64,000 nt of DNA, taken from contig CP136069.1 of NCBI GenBank assembly GCA_032622095.1, forward strand, positions 51,444,760 through 51,508,759. The letters are read 5' to 3'. Positions within the stretch are counted from its first letter, which is position 1, and every line of letters begins with the position of its first letter. Positions 29,401 through 45,119 of the stretch are shown piece after piece. The position numbers and the translations under genes were made by a program. The notes under the pieces are model-generated. The model was given only the letters and a program-made list of their open reading frames with translations. It made no database searches and was not told where the DNA came from. The stretch comes from Siphonodentalium dalli. Its lineage: Eukaryota; Mollusca; Scaphopoda; Gadilida; Siphonodentaliidae.

Positions 29401-31135
29401 AGTTACACCACAACATCATCATTATATGATACAACAAGTTACACTACAACATCATCATTATATGTTACAACAAGTTACACTACAACATCATCATTATATG
29501 TTACAACAAGTTACACCACAACATCATCATTATATGTTACAACAAGTTACACTACAACATCATCATTATATGTTACAACAAGTTACACCCCAACATCATC
29601 ATTATATGATTCAACAAGTTACACTACAACATCATCATTAGATGTTACAACAAGTTACACCCCAACATCATCATTATATGATTCAACAAGTTACACTACA
29701 ACATCATCATTATATGATACAACAAGTTACACTACAACATCATCATTATATGATACAACAAGTTACACCCCAACATCATCATTATATGATTCAACAAGTT
29801 ACACTACAACATCATCATTATATGATACAACAAGTTACACCACAACATCATCATTATATGTTACAACAAGTTACACCACAACATCATCATTATATGATTC
29901 AACAAGTTACACTACAACATCATCATTATATGATTCAACAAGTTACACTACAACATCATCATTATATGTTACAACAAGTTACACTACAACATCATCATTA
30001 TATGATTCAACAAGTTACACTACAACATCATCATTATATGTTACAACAAGTTACACTACAACATCATCATTATATGTTACAACAAGTTACACTACAACAT
30101 CATCATTATATGTTACAACAAGTTACACTACAACATCATCATTATATGTTACAACAAGTTACACCACAACATCATCATTATATGATTCAACAAGTTACAC
30201 TACAACATCATCATTATATGTTACAACAAGTTACACTACAACATCATCATTATATGATTCAACAAGTTACACTACAACATCATCATTATATGTTACAACA
30301 AGTTACACTACAACATCATCATTATATGTTACAACAAGTTACACCACAACATCATCATTATATGTTACAACAAGTTACACTACAACATCATCATTATATG
30401 ATACAACAAGTTACACTACAACATCATCATTATATGATTCAACAAGTTACACTACAACATCATCATTATATGTTACAACAAGTTACACTACAACATCATC
30501 ATTATATGTTACAACAAGTTACACCACAACATCATCATTATATGTTACAACAAGTTACACCACAACATCATCATTATATGTTACAACAAGTTACACTACA
30601 ACATCATCATTATATGATTCAACAAGTTACACTACAACATCATCATTATATGTTACAACAAGTTACACCACAACATCATCATTATATGATTCAACAAGTT
30701 ACACTACAACATCATCATTATATGTTACAACAAGTTACACTACAACATCATCATTATATGTTACAACAAGTTACACTACAACATCATCATTATATGATTC
30801 AACAAGTTACACTACAACATCATCATTATATGTTACAACAAGTTACACCACAACATCATCATTATATGTTACAACAAGTTACACCACAACATCATCATTA
30901 TATGTTACAACAAGTTACATCACAACATCATCATTATATGTTACAACACGTTACACTACAACATCATCATTATATGTTACAACAAGTTACACTACAACAT
31001 CATCATTATATGTTACAACAAGTTACACCACAACATCATCATTATATGTTACAACAAGTTACACTACAACATCATCATTATATGTTACAACAAGTTACAC
31101 TACAACATCATCATTATATGTTACAACAAGTTACA
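26474..31135 (+). repeat. 4.66-kb segment, second copy of tandem duplication
   Basis: Partner of 21,690-26,351 at an offset of 4,784 bp. The copies are nearly adjacent, separated by about 120 bp of other units. Identity ends at 31,136, where CTA replaces the CCA of the first copy. The right end then runs into a further small duplication that repeats the TCA plus AACACGTT pair. Confidence 0.92.
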
Positions 31136-34100
31136 CTACAACATCATCATTATATGTTACAACAAGTTACATCACAACATCATCATTATATGTTACAACA
31201 CGTTACACTACAACATCATCATTATATGTTACAACAAGTTACACTACAACATCATCATTATATGTTACAACAAGTTACACCACAACATCATCATTATATG
31301 ATTCAACAAGTTACACACCAACATCATCATTATATGTTACAACAAGTTACACACCAACATCATCATTATATGTTACAACAAGTTACACCACAACATCATC
31401 ATTATATGATTCAACAAGTTACACTACAACATCATCATTATATGTTACAACAAGTTACACTACAACATCATCATTATATGTTACAACAAGTTACACTACA
31501 ACATCATCATTATATGTTACAACAAGTTACACTACAACATCATCATTATATGTTACAACAAGTTACACACCAACATCATCATTATATGTTACAACAAGTT
31601 ACACCACAACATCATCATTATATGTTACAACAAGTTACACCACAACATCATCATTATATGTTACAACAAGTTACACCCCAACATCATCATTATATGATTC
31701 AACAAGTTACACTACAACATCATCATTATATGATTCAACAAGTTACACTACAACATCATCATTATATGTTACAACAAGTTACATCACAACATCATCATTA
31801 TATGTTACAACAAGTTACACCACAACATCATCATTATATGTTACAACAAGTTACACTACAACATCATCATTATATGATTCAACAAGTTACACCACAACAT
31901 CATCATTATATGTTACAACAAGTTACACCACAACATCATCATTATATGATTCAACAAGTTACACTACAACATCATCATTATATGTTACAACAAGTTACAC
32001 CACAACATCATCATTATATGATTCAACAAGTTACACTACAACATCATCATTATATGTTACAACAAGTTACACTACAACATCATCATTATATGTTACAACA
32101 AGTTACACTACAACATCATCATTATATGTTACAACAAGTTACACTACAACATCATCATTATATGATTCAACAAGTTACACCACAACATCATCATTATATG
32201 TTACAACAAGTTACACTACAACATCATCATTATATGATTCAACAAGTTACACTACAACATCATCATTATATGATTCAACAAGTTACACTACAACATCATC
32301 ATTATATGTTACAACAAGTTACATCACAACATCATCATTATATGTTACAACAAGTTACACTACAACATCATCATTATATGTTACAACAAGTTACACTACA
32401 ACATCATCATTATATGTTACAACAAGTTACACTACAACATCATCATTATATGATTCAACAAGTTACACCACAACATCATCATTATATGTTACAACAAGTT
32501 ACACACCAACATCATCATTATATGATTCAACAAGTTACACTACAACATCATCATTATATGATTCAACAAGTTACACTACAACATCATCATTATATGTTAC
32601 AACAAGTTACATCACAACATCATCATTATATGTTACAACAAGTTACACCCCAACATCATCATTATATGTTACAACAAGTTACACTACAACATCATCATTA
32701 TATGATTCAACAAGTTACACTACAACATCATCATTATATGTTACAACAAGTTACACTACAACATCATCATTATATGTTACAACAAGTTACACCACAACAT
32801 CATCATTATATGTTACAACAAGTTACACCCCAACATCATCATTATATGTTACAACAAGTTACACCACAACATCATCATTATATGTTACAACAAGTTACAC
32901 CACAACATCATCATTATATGTTACAACAAGTTACACCCCAACATCATCATTATATGATTCAACAAGTTACACTACAACATCATCATTATATGATTCAACA
33001 AGTTACACTACAACATCATCATTATATGTTACAACAAGTTACACCACAACATCATCATTATATGTTACAACAAGTTACATCCCAACATCATCATTATATG
33101 ATTCAACAAGTTACATCCCAACATCATCATTATATGTTAAAACAAGTTACACCACAACATCATCATTATATGATTCAACAAGTTACACCACAACATCATC
33201 ATTATATGTTACAACAAGTTACACTACAACATCATCATTATATGATTCAACAAGTTACACTACAACATCATCATTATATGTTACAACAAGTTACACCACA
33301 ACATCATCATTATATGTTACAACAAGTTACACCACAACATCATCATTATATGATTCAACAAGTTACACTACAACATCATCATTATATGTTACAACAAGTT
33401 ACACCACAACATCATCATTATATGTTACAACAAGTTACACCACAACATCATCATTATATGATTCAACAAGTTACACCCCAACATCATCATTATATGATTC
33501 AACAAGTTACACTACAACATCATCATTATATGATTCAACAAGTTACACTACAACATCATCATTATATGATTCAACAAGTTACACTACAACATCATCATTA
33601 TATGATTCAACAAGTTACACTACAACATCATCATTATATGTTACAACAAGTTACACTACAACATCATCATTATATGTTACAACAAGTTACACCACAACAT
33701 CATCATTATATGTTACAACAAGTTACACCACAACATCATCATTATATGTTACAACAAGTTACACCACAACATCATCATTATATGTTACAACAAGTTACAC
33801 ACCAACATCATCATTATATGTTACAACAAGTTACACTACAACATCATCATTATATGATTCAACAAGTTACACCACAACATCATCATTATATGATTCAACA
33901 AGTTACACTACAACATCATCATTATATGTTACAACAAGTTACACTACAACATCATCATTATATGTTACAACAAGTTACACTACAACATCATCATTATATG
34001 TTACAACAAGTTACACACCAACATCATCATTATATGTTACAACAAGTTACACCACAACATCATCATTATATGATTCAACAAGTTACACTACAACATCATC

Positions 34101-37100
34101 ATTATATGATTCAACAAGTTACACTACAACATCATCATTATATGTTACAACAAGTTACACCACAACATCATCATTATATGTTACAACAAGTTACACCACA
34201 ACATCATCATTATATGATTCAACAAGTTACACTACAACATCATCATTATATGATTCAACAAGTTACACTACAACATCATCATTATATGTTACAACAAGTT
34301 ACACCACAACATCATCATTATATGTTACAACAAGTTACACCCCAACATCATCATTATATGTTACAACAAGTTACACTACAACATCATCATTATATGTTAC
34401 AACAAGTTACACTACAACATCATCATTATATGATTCAACAAGTTACACCACAACATCATCATTATATGATTCAACAAGTTACACTACAACATCATCATTA
34501 TATGTTACAACAAGTTACACTACAACATCATCATTATATGTTACAACAAGTTACACTACAACATCATCATTATATGTTACAACAAGTTACACACCAACAT
34601 CATCATTATATGTTACAACAAGTTACACCACAACATCATCATTATATGATTCAACAAGTTACACTACAACATCATCATTATATGATTCAACAAGTTACAC
34701 TACAACATCATCATTATATGTTACAACAAGTTACACCCCAACATCATCATTATATGTTACAACAAGTTACACTACAACATCATCATTATATGTTACAACA
34801 AGTTACACCCCAACATCATCATTATATGATTCAACAAGTTACACTACAACATCATCATTATATGTTACAACAAGTTACACCACAACATCATCATTATATG
34901 ATTCAACAAGTTACACTACAACATCATCATTATATGTTACAACAAGTTACACTACAACATCATCATTATATGATTCAACAAGTTACACTACAACATCATC
35001 ATTATATGTTACAACAAGTTACACCACAACATCATCATTATATGATTCAACAAGTTACACTACAACATCATCATTATATGTTACAACAAGTTACACCCCA
35101 ACATCATCATTATATGTTACAACAAGTTACACCACAACATCATCATTATATGTTACAACAAGTTACACCCCAACATCATCATTATATGTTACAACAAGTT
35201 ACACTACAACATCATCATTATATGTTACAACAAGTTACACCCCAACATCATCATTATATGTTACAACAAGTTACACCACAACATCATCATTATATGTTAC
35301 AACAAGTTACACCCCAACATCATCATTATATGTTACAACAAGTTACACTACAACATCATCATTATATGTTACAACAAGTTACACCACAACATCATCATTA
35401 TATGTTACAACAAGTTACACCACAACATCATCATTATATGTTACAACAAGTTACACTACAACATCATCATTATATGTTACAACAAGTTACACTACAACAT
35501 CATCATTATATGTTACAACAAGTTACACCACAACATCATCATTATATGTTACAACAAGTTACACCACAACATCATCATTATATGTTACAACAAGTTACAC
35601 CACAACATCATCATTATATGATTCAACAAGTTACACTACAACATCATCATTATATGATTCAACAAGTTACACTACAACATCATCATTATATGATTCAACA
35701 AGTTACACTACAACATCATCATTATATGATTCAACAAGTTACACTACAACATCATCATTATATGTTACAACAAGTTACACCACAACATCATCATTATATG
35801 ATTCAACAAGTTACACCACAACATCATCATTATATGATTCAACAAGTTACACTACAACATCATCATTATATGTTACAACAAGTTACACCACAACATCATC
35901 ATTATATGATTCAACAAGTTACACTACAACATCATCATTATATGATTCAACAAGTTACACTACAACATCATCATTATATGATTCAACAAGTTACACTACA
36001 ACATCATCATTATATGTTACAACAAGTTACACCACAACATCATCATTATATGATTCAACAAGTTACACTACAACATCATCATTATATGATACAACAAGTT
36101 ACACCACAACATCATCATTATATGTTACAACAAGTTACACTACAACATCATCATTATATGTTACAACAAGTTACACCACAACATCATCATTATATGTTAC
36201 AACAAGTTACACTACAGCATCATCATTATATGTTACAACAAGTTACACCACAACATCATCATTATATGTTACAACAAGTTACATCACAACATCATCATTA
36301 TATGATTCAACAAGTTACACTACAACATCATCATTATATGTTACAACAAGTTACACCACAACATCATCATTATATGATACAACAAGTTACACTACAACAT
36401 CATCATTATATGTTACAACAAGTTACACTACAACATCATCATTATATGTTACAACAAGTTACACTACAACATCATCATTATATGATTCAACAAGTTACAC
36501 TACAACATCATCATTATATGTTACAACAAGTTACACCACAACATCATCATTATATGATTCAACAAGTTACACTACAACATCATCATTATATGTTACAACA
36601 AGTTACACCCCAACATCATCATTATATGTTACAACAAGTTACACCACAACATCATCATTATATGTTACAACAAGTTACACCCCAACATCATCATTATATG
36701 TTACAACAAGTTACACTACAACATCATCATTATATGTTACAACAAGTTACACCCCAACATCATCATTATATGTTGCAACAAGTTACACCACAACATCATC
36801 ATTATATGTTACAACAAGTTACACCCCAACATCATCATTATATGTTACAACAAGTTACACTACAACATCATCATTATATGTTACAACAAGTTACACCACA
36901 ACATCATCATTATATGTTACAACAAGTTACACCACAACATCATCATTATATGTTACAACAAGTTACACTACAACATCATCATTATATGTTACAACAAGTT
37001 ACACTACAACATCATCATTATATGTTACAACAAGTTACACCACAACATCATCATTATATGTTACAACAAGTTACACCACAACATCATCATTATATGTTAC

Positions 37101-40100
37101 AACAAGTTACACCACAACATCATCACTATATGTTACAACAAGTTACACCACAACATCATCATTATATGTTACAACAAGTTACACTACAACATCATCATTA
37201 TATGTTACAACAAGTTACACCACAACATCATCATTATATGATTCAACAAGTTACACTACAACATCATCATTATATGATTCAACAAGTTACACCACAACAT
37301 CATCATTATATGTTACAACAAGTTACACCACAACATCATCATTATATGATTCAACAAGTTACACTACAACATCATCATTATATGATTCAACAAGTTACAC
37401 CACAACATCATCATTATATGTTACAACAAGTTACACCACAACATCATCATTATATGATTCAACAAGTTACACTACAACATCATCATTATATGTTACAACA
37501 AGTTACACCCCAACATCATCATTATATGTTACAACAAGTTACACCACAACATCATCATTATATGTTACAACAAGTTACACTACAACATCATCATTATATG
37601 ATTCAACAAGTTACACTACAACATCATCATTATATGTTACAACAAGTTACACCACAACATCATCATTATATGTTACAACAAGTTACACCCCAACATCATC
37701 ATTATATGTTACAACAAGTTACACCACAACATCATCATTATATGTTACAACAAGTTACACCACAACATCATCATTATATGATTCAACAAGTTACACTACA
37801 ACATCATCATTATATGATTCAACAAGTTACACCACAACATCATCATTATATGTTACAACAAGTTACACCACAACATCATCATTATATGATTCAACAAGTT
37901 ACACTACAACATCATCATTATATGATTCAACAAGTTACACCACAACATCATCATTATATGTTACAACAAGTTACACCACAACATCATCATTATATGATTC
38001 AACAAGTTACACTACAACATCATCATTATATGTTACAACAAGTTACACCACAACATCATCATTATATGTTACAACAAGTTACACCACAACATCATCATTA
38101 TATGATTCAACAAGTTACACTACAACATCATCATTATATGATTCAACAAGTTACACCACAACATCATCATTATATGTTACAACAAGTTACACCACAACAT
38201 CATCATTATATGTTACAACAAGTTACACCACAACATCATCATTATATGATTCAACAAGTTACACTACAACATCATCATTATATGTTACAACAAGTTACAC
38301 CACAACATCATCATTATATGTTACAACAAGTTACACTACAACATCATCATTATATGATTCAACAAGTTACACCACAACATCATCATTATATGTTACAACA
38401 AGTTACACCACAACATCATCATTATATGATTCAACAAGTTACACTACAACATCATCATTATATGATTCAACAAGTTACACTACAACATCATCATTATATG
38501 ATTCAACAAGTTACACTACAACATCATCATTATATGATTCAACAAGTTACACTACAACATCATCATTATATGTTACAACAAGTTACACCCCAACATCATC
38601 ATTATATGATTCAACAAGTTACACCACAACATCATCATTATATGATTCAACAAGTTACACTACAACATCATCATTATATGATTCAACAAGTTACACTACA
38701 ACATCATCATTATATGTTACAACAAGTTACACTACAACATCATCATTATATGTTACAACAAGTTACACCACAACATCATCATTATATGATTCAACAAGTT
38801 ACACTACAACATCATCATTATATGTTACAACAAGTTACACCACAACATCATCATTATATGATTCAACAAGTTACACCACAACATCATCATTATATGATTC
38901 AACAAGTTACACTACAACATCATCATTATATGTTACAACAAGTTACACTACAACATCATCATTATATGTTACAACAAGTTACACTACAACATCATCATTA
39001 TATGTTACAACAAGTTACACACCAACATCATCATTATATGATACAACAAGTTACACTACAACATCATCATTATATGATTCAACAAGTTACACTACAACAT
39101 CATCATTATATGTTACAACAAGTTACACTACAACATCATCATTATATGTTACAACAAGTTACACCACAACATCATCATTATATGATTCAACAAGTTACAC
39201 TACAACATCATCATTATATGTTACAACAAGTTACACCACAACATCATCATTATATGTTACAACAAGTTACACCACAACATCATCATTATATGTTACAACA
39301 AGTTACATCCCAACATCATCATTATATGTTACAACAAGTTACACCACAACATCATCATTATATGATTCAACAAGTTACACTACAACATCATCATTATATG
39401 TTACAACAAGTTACACTACAACATCATCATTATATGTTACAACAAGTTACACTACAACATCATCATTATATGTTACAACAAGTTACACCACAACATCATC
39501 ATTATATGTTACAACAAGTTACACTACAACATCATCATTATATGTTACAACACGTTACACTACAACATCATCATTATATGTTACAACAAGTTACACTACA
39601 ACATCATCATTATATGATTCAACAAGTTACACTACAACATCATCATTATATGTTACAACAAGTTACACCACAACATCATCATTATATGATTCAACAAGTT
39701 ACACTACAACATCATCATTATATGTTACAACAAGTTACACCACAACATCATCATTATATGATTCAACAAGTTACACTACAACATCATCATTATATGTTAC
39801 AACAAGTTACACCACAACATCATCATTATATGTTACAACAAGTTACACCACAACATCATCATTATATGATTCAACAAGTTACACTACAACATCATCATTA
39901 TATGTTACAACAAGTTACACCACAACATCATCATTATATGATTCAACAAGTTACACTACAACATCATCATTATATGATTCAACAAGTTACACCACAACAT
40001 CATCATTATATGTTACAACAAGTTACACCACAACATCATCATTATATGTTACAACAAGTTACACCACAACATCATCATTATATGATTCAACAAGTTACAC

Positions 40101-40500
40101 TACAACATCATCATTATATGTTACAACAAGTTACACTACAACATCATCATTATATGTTACAACAAGTTACACTACAACATCATCATTATATGTTACAACA
40201 AGTTACACACCAACATCATCATTATATGATACAACAAGTTACACTACAACATCATCATTATATGATTCAACAAGTTACACTACAACATCATCATTATATG
40301 TTACAACAAGTTACACTACAACATCATCATTATATGTTACAACAAGTTACACCACAACATCATCATTATATGATTCAACAAGTTACACTACAACATCATC
40401 ATTATATGTTACAACAAGTTACACCACAACATCATCATTATATGATTCAACAAGTTACACTACAACATCATCATTATATGTTACAACAAGTTACACTACA
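29220..40500 (+). repeat. Segmental duplication over 10 kb within the array, left copy
   Basis: This block recurs at about 45,120-55,100. Rare markers pair as follows: AATAC 29,265/45,168; TTAGATG 29,641/45,472; GTTAAAAC 33,136/48,067; ACAGCATC 36,217/51,148; GTTGCAAC 36,775/51,706; CATCACTA 37,126/52,057; ATCCC 39,308/54,203; CAC unit before ATA 40,209/54,816. The offset falls from 15,903 to 15,831, 14,931, 14,895 and 14,607. Every step (72, 900, 36 and 288 bp) is a whole number of 36-bp units, so the copies have since gained or lost whole units. The AACACGTT unit near 39,551 has no partner at the expected position. Confidence 0.9.
30900..31210 (+). repeat. 252-bp (7-unit) duplication marked by AACACGTT
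   Basis: The unit pair TTA-TCA followed by a unit with AACACGTT occurs at 30,902-30,950 and again at about 31,154-31,202, exactly 252 bp or seven units apart. The first copy of the 4.7-kb duplication has only one such pair (near 26,161), so this event followed the larger duplication. Confidence 0.85.
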
Positions 40501-43337
40501 ACATCATCATTATATGTTACAACAAGTTACACTACAACATCATCATTATATGTTACAACAAGTTACACTACAACATCATCATTATATGTTACAACAAGTT
40601 ACACCACAACATCATCATTATATGTTACAACAAGTTACACCACAACATCATCATTATATGATTCAACAAGTTACACTACAACATCATCATTATATGTTAC
40701 AACAAGTTACACCACAACATCATCATTATATGTTACAACAAGTTACACTACAACATCATCATTATATGATTCAACAAGTTACACTACAACATCATCATTA
40801 TATGATTCAACAAGTTACACTACAACATCATCATTATATGATTCAACAAGTTACACTACAACATCATCATTATATGTTACAACAAGTTACACTACAACAT
40901 CATCATTATATGTTACAACAAGTTACACTACAACATCATCATTATATGTTACAACAAGTTACACCACAACATCATCATTATATGTTACAACAAGTTACAC
41001 TACAACATCATCATTATATGATTCAACAAGTTACACCACAACATCATCATTATATGATTCAACAAGTTACACCACAACATCATCATTATATGTTACAACA
41101 AGTTACACCACAACATCATCATTATATGATTCAACAAGTTACACTACAACATCATCATTATATGTTACAACAAGTTACACTACAACATCATCATTATATG
41201 TTACAACAAGTTACACTACAACATCATCATTATATGTTACAACAAGTTACACTACAACATCATCATTATATGTTACAACAAGTTACACTACAACATCATC
41301 ATTATATGTTACAACAAGTTACACCACAACATCATCATTATATGTTACAACAAGTTACACCACAACATCATCATTATATGATTCAACAAGTTACACTACA
41401 ACATCATCATTATATGTTACAACAAGTTACACTACAACATCATCATTATATGATTCAACAAGTTACACTACAACATCATCATTATATGTTACAACAAGTT
41501 ACACTACAACATCATCATTATATGATTCAACAAGTTACACTACAACATCATCATTATATGTTACAACAAGTTACACTACAACATCATCATTATATGTTAC
41601 AACAAGTTACACCACAACATCATCATTATATGTTACAACAAGTTACACTACAACATCATCATTATATGTTACAACAAGTTACACCACAACATCATCATTA
41701 TATGATTCAACAAGTTACACTACAACATCATCATTATATGTTACAACAAGTTACACCACAACATCATCATTATATGTTACAACAAGTTACACTACAACAT
41801 CATCATTATATGTTACAACAAGTTACACTACAACATCATCATTATATGTTACAACAAGTTACACCACAACATCATCATTATATGATTCAACAAGTTACAC
41901 TACAACATCATCATTATATGTTACAACAAGTTACACCACAACATCATCATTATATGTTACAACAAGTTACACCACAACATCATCATTATATGTTACAACA
42001 AGTTACACCACAACATCATCATTATATGTTACAACAAGTTACACTACAACATCATCATTATATGTTACAACAAGTTACACCACAACATCATCATTATATG
42101 ATTCAACAAGTTACACTACAACATCATCATTATATGTTACAACAAGTTACACTACAACATCATCATTATATGTTACAACAAGTTACACCACAACATCATC
42201 ATTATATGTTACAACAAGTTACACCACAACATCATCATTATATGTTACAACAAGTTACACTACAACATCATCATTATATGTTACAACAAGTTACACCACA
42301 ACATCATCATTATATGTTACAACAAGTTACACTACAACATCATCATTATATGTTACAACAAGTTACACCACAACATCATCATTATATGTTACAACAAGTT
42401 ACACTACAACATCATCATTATATGTTACAACAAGTTACACCACAACATCATCATTATATGTTACAACAAGTTACACCACAACATCATCATTATATGATTC
42501 AACAAGTTACACTACAACATCATCATTATATGTTACAACAAGTTACACTACAACATCATCATTATATGTTACAACAAGTTACACCACAACATCATCATTA
42601 TATGATTCAACAAGTTACACTACAACATCATCATTATATGTTACAACAAGTTACACCACAACATCATCATTATATGTTACAACAAGTTACACCACAACAT
42701 CATCATTATATGTTACAACAAGTTACACTACAACATCATCATTATATGTTACAACAAGTTACACTACAACATCATCATTATATGTTACAACAAGTTACAC
42801 TACAACATCATCATTATATGATACAACAAGTTGCACTACAACATCATCATTATATGATTCAACAAGTTACACTACAACATCATCATTATATGTTACAACA
42901 AGTTACACCCCAACATCATCATTATATGATTCAACAAGTTACACTACAACATCATCATTATATGTTACAACAAGTTACACTACAACATCATCATTATATG
43001 TTACAACAAGTTACACTACAACATCATCATTATATGTTACAACAAGTTACACCTCAACATCATCATTATATGTTACAACAAGTTACACCCAACATCATCA
43101 TTATATGTTACAACAAGTTACATCACAACATCATCATTATATGTTACAACAAGTTACACCCAACATCATCATTATATGATTCAACAAGTTACACTACAAC
43201 ATCATCATTATATGATTCAACAAGTTACACTACAACATCATCATTATATGTTACAACAAGTTACACCCCAACATCATCATTATATGATTCAACAAGTTAC
43301 ACCACAACATCATCATTATATGTTACAACAAGTTACA

Positions 43338-43588
43338 CCCAACATCATCATTATATGTTACAACAAGTTACACCCAACATCATCATTATATGTTACAACA
43401 AGTTACACTACAACATCATCATTATATGTTACAACAAGTTACACCCAACATCATCATTATATGTTACAACAAGTTACACTACAACATCATCATTATATGT
43501 TACAACAAGTTACACCCAACATCATCATTATATGTTACAACAAGTTACACTACAACATCATCATTATATGTTACAACAAGTTACACCC
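43338..43588 (+). repeat. 71-bp dimeric repeat (36+35 bp), second occurrence
   Basis: A TTA-CTA 36-bp unit alternates with a 35-bp CACCCAAC unit. The CCC of the short unit starts at 43,373, 43,444, 43,515 and 43,586, exactly 71 bp apart, with one extra short unit at 43,338. The geometry matches the dimers at 19.4-19.8 kb, but the short unit is CACCCAAC here and CACCCGAC there. Confidence 0.92.
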
Positions 43589-44269
43589 AACATCATCATT
43601 ATATGTTACAACAAGTTACACTACAACATCATCATTATATGTTACAACAAGTTACATCACAACATCATCATTATATGATTCAACAAGTTACACTACAACA
43701 TCATCATTATATGTTACAACAAGTTACATCACAACATCATCATTATATGTTACAACAAGTTACACTACAACATCATCATTATATGTTACAACAAGTTACA
43801 CTACAACATCATCATTATATGTTACAACAAGTTACACCACAACATCATCATTATATGTTACAACAAGTTACACCACAACATCATCATTATATGATTCAAC
43901 AAGTTACACTACAACATCATCATTATATGTTACAACAAGTTACACTACAACATCATCATTATATGTTACAACAAGTTACACTACAGCATCATCATTATAT
44001 GTTACAACAAGTTACACTACAACATCATCATTATATGTTACAACAAGTTACACTACAACATCATCATTATATGTTACAACAAGTTACACCTCAACATCAT
44101 CATTATATGATTCAACAAGTTACACTACAACATCATCATTATATGTTACAACAAGTTACACCACAACATCATCATTATATGATTCAACAAGTTACACTAC
44201 AACATCATCATTATATGTTACAACAAGTTACACTACAACATCATCATTATATGATTCAACAAGTTACAC

Positions 44270-45000
44270 CCAACATCATCATTATATGTTACAACAAGTT
44301 ACACTCCAACATCATCATTATATGTTACAACAAGTTACATCACAACATCATCATTCTATGTTACAACAAGTTACACTACAACATCATCATTATATGTTAC
44401 AACAAGTTACACCACAACATCATCATTATATGTTACAACAAGTTACACTACAACATCATCATTATATGTTACAACAAGTTACACCACAACATCATCATTA
44501 TATGATTCAACAAGTTACACTACAACATCATCATTATATGTTACAACAAGTTACACTACAACATCATCATTATATGATTCAACAAGTTACACCCAACATC
44601 ATCATTATATGTTACAACAAGTTACACTCCAACATCATCATTATATGTTACAACAAGTTACATCACAACATCATCATTCTATGTTACAACAAGTTACACT
44701 ACAACATCATCATTATATGTTACAACAAGTTACACCACAACATCATCATTATATGTTACAACAAGTTACACTACAACATCATCATTATATGTTACAACAA
44801 GTTACACTACAACATCATCATTATATGATTCAACAAGTTACACCCCAACATCATCATTATATGTTACAACAAGTTACATCACAACATCATCATTCTATGT
44901 TACAACAAGTTACACTACAACATCATCATTATATGTTACAACAAGTTACACCACAACATCATCATTATATGTTACAACAAGTTACACTACAACATCATCA
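44270..45000 (+). repeat. Local triplication marked by TCATTCTATG
   Basis: The order TCA unit, TCATTCTATG, TTA-CTA, TTA-CCA, TTA-CTA occurs three times; the variant C lies at 44,356, 44,679 and 44,895. The first two copies are also each preceded by a rare ACACTCC unit (44,301 and 44,624). Offsets are 323 bp (nine units minus one base, from a 35-bp unit) and 216 bp (six units). Confidence 0.85.
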
Positions 45001-45119
45001 TTATATGTTACAACAAGTTACACTACAACATCATCATTATATGATTCAACAAGTTACACTACAACATCATCATTATATGTTACAACAAGTTACACTACAA
45101 CATCATCATTATATGTTAC

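Larger units (their letters stand above)
28815..43080 (+). repeat. 14.3-kb stretch of unbroken 36-bp periodicity
   Basis: No 35-bp unit was found between the short units near 28,800 and 43,088. As a result two forward frames remain open through the whole stretch: one reads MLQQVTLQHHHY-type repeats and the other YVTTSYTTTSSL-type repeats, giving nominal frames of nearly 4,900 and 4,700 codons that overlap almost completely. I do not call either a gene. Both are open at once, no unique N- or C-terminal sequence adjoins them, and the same property holds wherever the period is strictly 36. Confidence 0.85.
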
